DNA of 64,000 nucleotides from an uncultured Pseudomonadota bacterium (GTDB lineage Bacteria > Pseudomonadota > Alphaproteobacteria > Rs-D84). The translations under genes were made by a program, and so were the position numbers. Of this stretch, positions 62,211-64,000 are shown piece by piece. Every line of letters begins with the position of its first letter. Positions within the stretch are counted from its first letter, which is position 1. The notes beneath the pieces are model-generated. The model saw only the letters and a list, made by a program, of their open reading frames with translations, did no database searches and was not told where the DNA came from. Location of the stretch: contig CACWNX010000001.1 of assembly GCA_902762295.1 (NCBI GenBank), positions 338,702 through 402,701 on the forward strand. The letters are read 5' to 3'.

Positions 62211-62732
62211 ATGAAAATAAAATGTGAAGTTTGTAAAACCGAATATTCTGTGCCGAACGCGCCAAACGGTAATGTGCGGTGTGCGGTGTGCGGGAACACT
62301 TGGCGTGTTTGCCAAAAGGGTCGGCGTTCGGGATTACTGGTATTTTTTGCATCCTTGTGCGCATTATTGGCGGCGACAATTTTTGCGGTTGCCGTTATTG
62401 TGACTTCGCGACGCGATAATCCGGAAAAGCGTCCATTGATTGCAACTATTACAGATGTATCAACCGTGACCGATGCAGATGGAACCGAACATATTGCTGT
62501 TCGGGGAACGGTCACAAATCGTTCGGATGATATATACGGTTTCCCTGATTTAACGATTATTTTATATGGTGCAGATGGTTCGCCCATTTCACGCCAGAAA
62601 TTTATGCCGTCGGCAACATTACTGGATGCGGGACAATCGGTTGTGTTTTCGCACACATTGACGGGAAATGTGACGGGTGTAAAACGCATTGCGGTTGAAT
62701 TATTGGATAAACCCCAGGGGGATAAAAAATGA
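62211..62732 (+). CDS. zinc-ribbon (MJ0042-type) membrane protein with DUF3426-like domain
   Basis: 173 residues. An N-terminal zinc ribbon C-E-V-C...C-A-V-C (KCEVCKTEYSVPN and RCAVCGNTW) matches the MJ0042 family common in alphaproteobacteria. A membrane helix spans about residues 42-64, and the periplasmic part has a beta-sandwich pattern (EHIAVRGTVTNRSDDIYGFPDLTIILYGADG) seen in DUF3426. Function unknown. It ends 4 bases into the next gene. Confidence 0.75.
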   Translation: MKIKCEVCKTEYSVPNAPNGNVRCAVCGNTWRVCQKGRRSGLLVFFASLCALLAATIFAVAVIVTSRRDNPEKRPLIATITDVSTVTDADGTEHIAVRGTVTNRSDDIYGFPDLTIILYGADGSPISRQKFMPSATLLDAGQSVVFSHTLTGNVTGVKRIAVELLDKPQGDKK

Positions 62733-63205
62733 AGAATTTAATTTTTGCATTGGTGTTATCTGTACTGACTTTATCGGCGTTTGCCGACACACCGTCAACA
62801 CCCCCGGCACCATTACCGGGACCACGGGTCAGTGTATTTTCTACAACCACCGATTGGGCGGCATTGACTGGTTTGCCATTGCGCCAATTCCGTGGCAAGT
62901 TTAAATGGACAAATTCAGATGTTGGTCGTGGAATGGTGCTGTATTATCTGGACGCGTTTCCATGTTATGGCGAAGCGGACAGTGTTCGTATGTGGCTTGG
63001 GCCAAATCGTCAATCAGATGGAATATTGCGGTTGGTCTGTGTCCATGCCCCAGAAAAAATCAGTTTTACATGGCGCAATGCCACCCGTGATGCAGACCAG
63101 GCGGAAAGTACCGGAATACTGAATTGTCCGGTGACGGGTGAATACGAACTGGATATAGACCTTTCAAAATGTACCCGCGGTCCAGACTGGAAAGAATATA
63201 AGTAA
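62729..63205 (+). CDS. small secreted protein, unknown
   Basis: 158 residues with a signal peptide (FALVLSVLTLSAFA). Mature domain: a proline-rich start (TPSTPPAPLPGPRVS), then KFKWTNSDVGRGMVLYYLDAFPCYGEADSVRMWLGP and a disulfide-capable cysteine set. No family recognised. AGGGGG lies 8 bases before the ATG. It overlaps the previous gene by 4 bases and ends 4 bases before the rluD-like gene. Confidence 0.6.
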   Translation: MKNLIFALVLSVLTLSAFADTPSTPPAPLPGPRVSVFSTTTDWAALTGLPLRQFRGKFKWTNSDVGRGMVLYYLDAFPCYGEADSVRMWLGPNRQSDGILRLVCVHAPEKISFTWRNATRDADQAESTGILNCPVTGEYELDIDLSKCTRGPDWKEYK

Positions 63206-63209
63206 AGTT

Positions 63210-64000
63210 ATGCCAACAAATCGTGAATTTATTGTCCCAGGTGAAACCGATGCCGTGCGTACAGATAAATTTCTGGTGACCGTAATGCCGGAATTTTCGC
63301 GCAGTGAAATTCAGCGGTTTTCTGTTTTGCGCAATGGGAACCAGTGCCGATTTGCGGAAAAAGTTAAACCGGGTGACATAATATTGGTTGAAATCCCCGA
63401 TGTTCAAACTATGGTTGCCACCGATAATGTTTCGGACGAATTGAACCTAGATGTTTTGTATCAAGATGACGATATAATCGTTGTGAATAAACCGCGCGGT
63501 GTTGTTATGTATCCTTCGGCGGGCAATAAAACCGGTACATTGGTTCAAAATATATTGTCATTCACGCATTTATCTGCGCTGGGGGGTGAAACACGGCCGG
63601 GGGTTGTGCATCGCCTGGACAAAGATACCAGTGGTGTTGTCGTTCTGGCAAAGTCGGATGCGGCATATCGTGGGCTGATAAAGATTTTTTCATCGCATGA
63701 TTTAACGCGGAAATATGTCGCATTTGTGTGGGGCGTACCAAATTGGACCGGTGCCGATATAACCGGCAATATTGCGCGTTCATCCCGTAATCGCCAAAAA
63801 ATGACAATGGTAAAATCGGGCGGTCGTCCTGCACATACGATTGTTGATGTAATTGATGCGTGGCCACGTGTCGGTGTATCGGAATTTTTGTGTACATTGA
63901 TGACCGGTCGTACGCACCAGATTCGCGTTCATTTATCGGCGCATGGGTTCCCAGTTTTGTGTGACCCGGTTTATGGACATGGCGCATCGCGACTGGGGTC
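63210..64000 (+). CDS. rluD: RluA/RluD-family pseudouridine synthase, partial
   Basis: The first 263 codons are in the window; the gene runs off the right edge. It starts MPTNREFIVPGETDAVRTDKFL. The S4-like domain and the catalytic core are visible: VVNKPRGVVMYPS, the catalytic motif HRLDKDTSGVVVLAKSD, and GRTHQIRVHLSAHGFPVLCDPVYG. The Asp of HRLDKDTSG is the catalytic residue. RluD modifies helix 69 of 23S rRNA, but RluA/RluC remain possible. Confidence 0.85.
   Translation, partial: MPTNREFIVPGETDAVRTDKFLVTVMPEFSRSEIQRFSVLRNGNQCRFAEKVKPGDIILVEIPDVQTMVATDNVSDELNLDVLYQDDDIIVVNKPRGVVMYPSAGNKTGTLVQNILSFTHLSALGGETRPGVVHRLDKDTSGVVVLAKSDAAYRGLIKIFSSHDLTRKYVAFVWGVPNWTGADITGNIARSSRNRQKMTMVKSGGRPAHTIVDVIDAWPRVGVSEFLCTLMTGRTHQIRVHLSAHGFPVLCDPVYGHGASRLG

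Overview
The window looks like an AT-rich, compact chromosome segment from a Gram-negative alphaproteobacterium, probably an uncultured host-associated or gut lineage. Supporting markers are an alphaproteobacterial-type SspB, a DUF4167 protein, rsmG-parA-parB with a parS site, and outer-membrane biogenesis genes (lptD, lptF, a surA-like gene, lpxD, fabZ, pal, bamB, skp). Genes are tightly packed with many ATGA/TAATG overlaps. No insertion sequence, transposase, prophage or CRISPR array was seen. Lineage placement is inference; there is no rRNA gene to anchor it.

Layout. 1-6 kb (minus strand): start of mnmG, fabG, a small unknown gene, fabD, queH, an unknown gene, metG, tRNA-Val(GAC), a structured RNA and mreB. 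6-15 kb: rnpA-yidD, accB-accC, sspB, recF, tRNA-Cys, then a TolC/MacA/MacB-type export operon. 15-22 kb: gpsA and a TPR protein, rsmG-parA-parB with parS, pal, a uracil-DNA-glycosylase-like gene, and infC with an ATT start. 22-29 kb: xseB, mutS, truB, rpsO, pnp (with a long leader hairpin), ybaB and tRNA-Val(TAC). 29-35 kb (minus): a TrpF-like barrel, rlmN, surA-like, lptD and lptF. 35-46 kb: nusA-infB, der, a Yip1-type membrane protein, a short bamB with a yfgM-like gene, rpoH, a porin, a TPR membrane protein, rluB and rsmE. 46-52.8 kb is the accessory-looking part: a lone VirD4-type ATPase, a COG3014-like lipoprotein and LpoB pair, a VIT-family transporter, a second structured RNA, and a secreted protein flanked by nested-hairpin repeats. 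52.8-64 kb: fabZ, lpxD, dnaX with a frameshift site, a pilin-like protein, an OmpA-like lipoprotein, skp, a DUF4167 gene, three consecutive PilV-like minor-pilin genes, a zinc-ribbon protein, a small secreted protein and the start of an rluD-family gene.

The most notable observation is a pair of RNAs (minus strand about 4747-4906; plus strand about 51538-51722) that share order, motifs and covarying helices. In each, a central purine-rich strand can pair with either an upstream or a downstream CCTCC-containing strand, as in a conformational switch. I could not match them to a known RNA family. Other points are near-leaderless promoters at five genes, a recurring extended -10 promoter form (TTGA-N16/17-TGNTATAAT), a canonical dnaX -1 frameshift site, a pnp leader hairpin, and the tandem PilV-like locus.

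All calls come from reading the sequence and translations. No database search, folding program or alignment was run.
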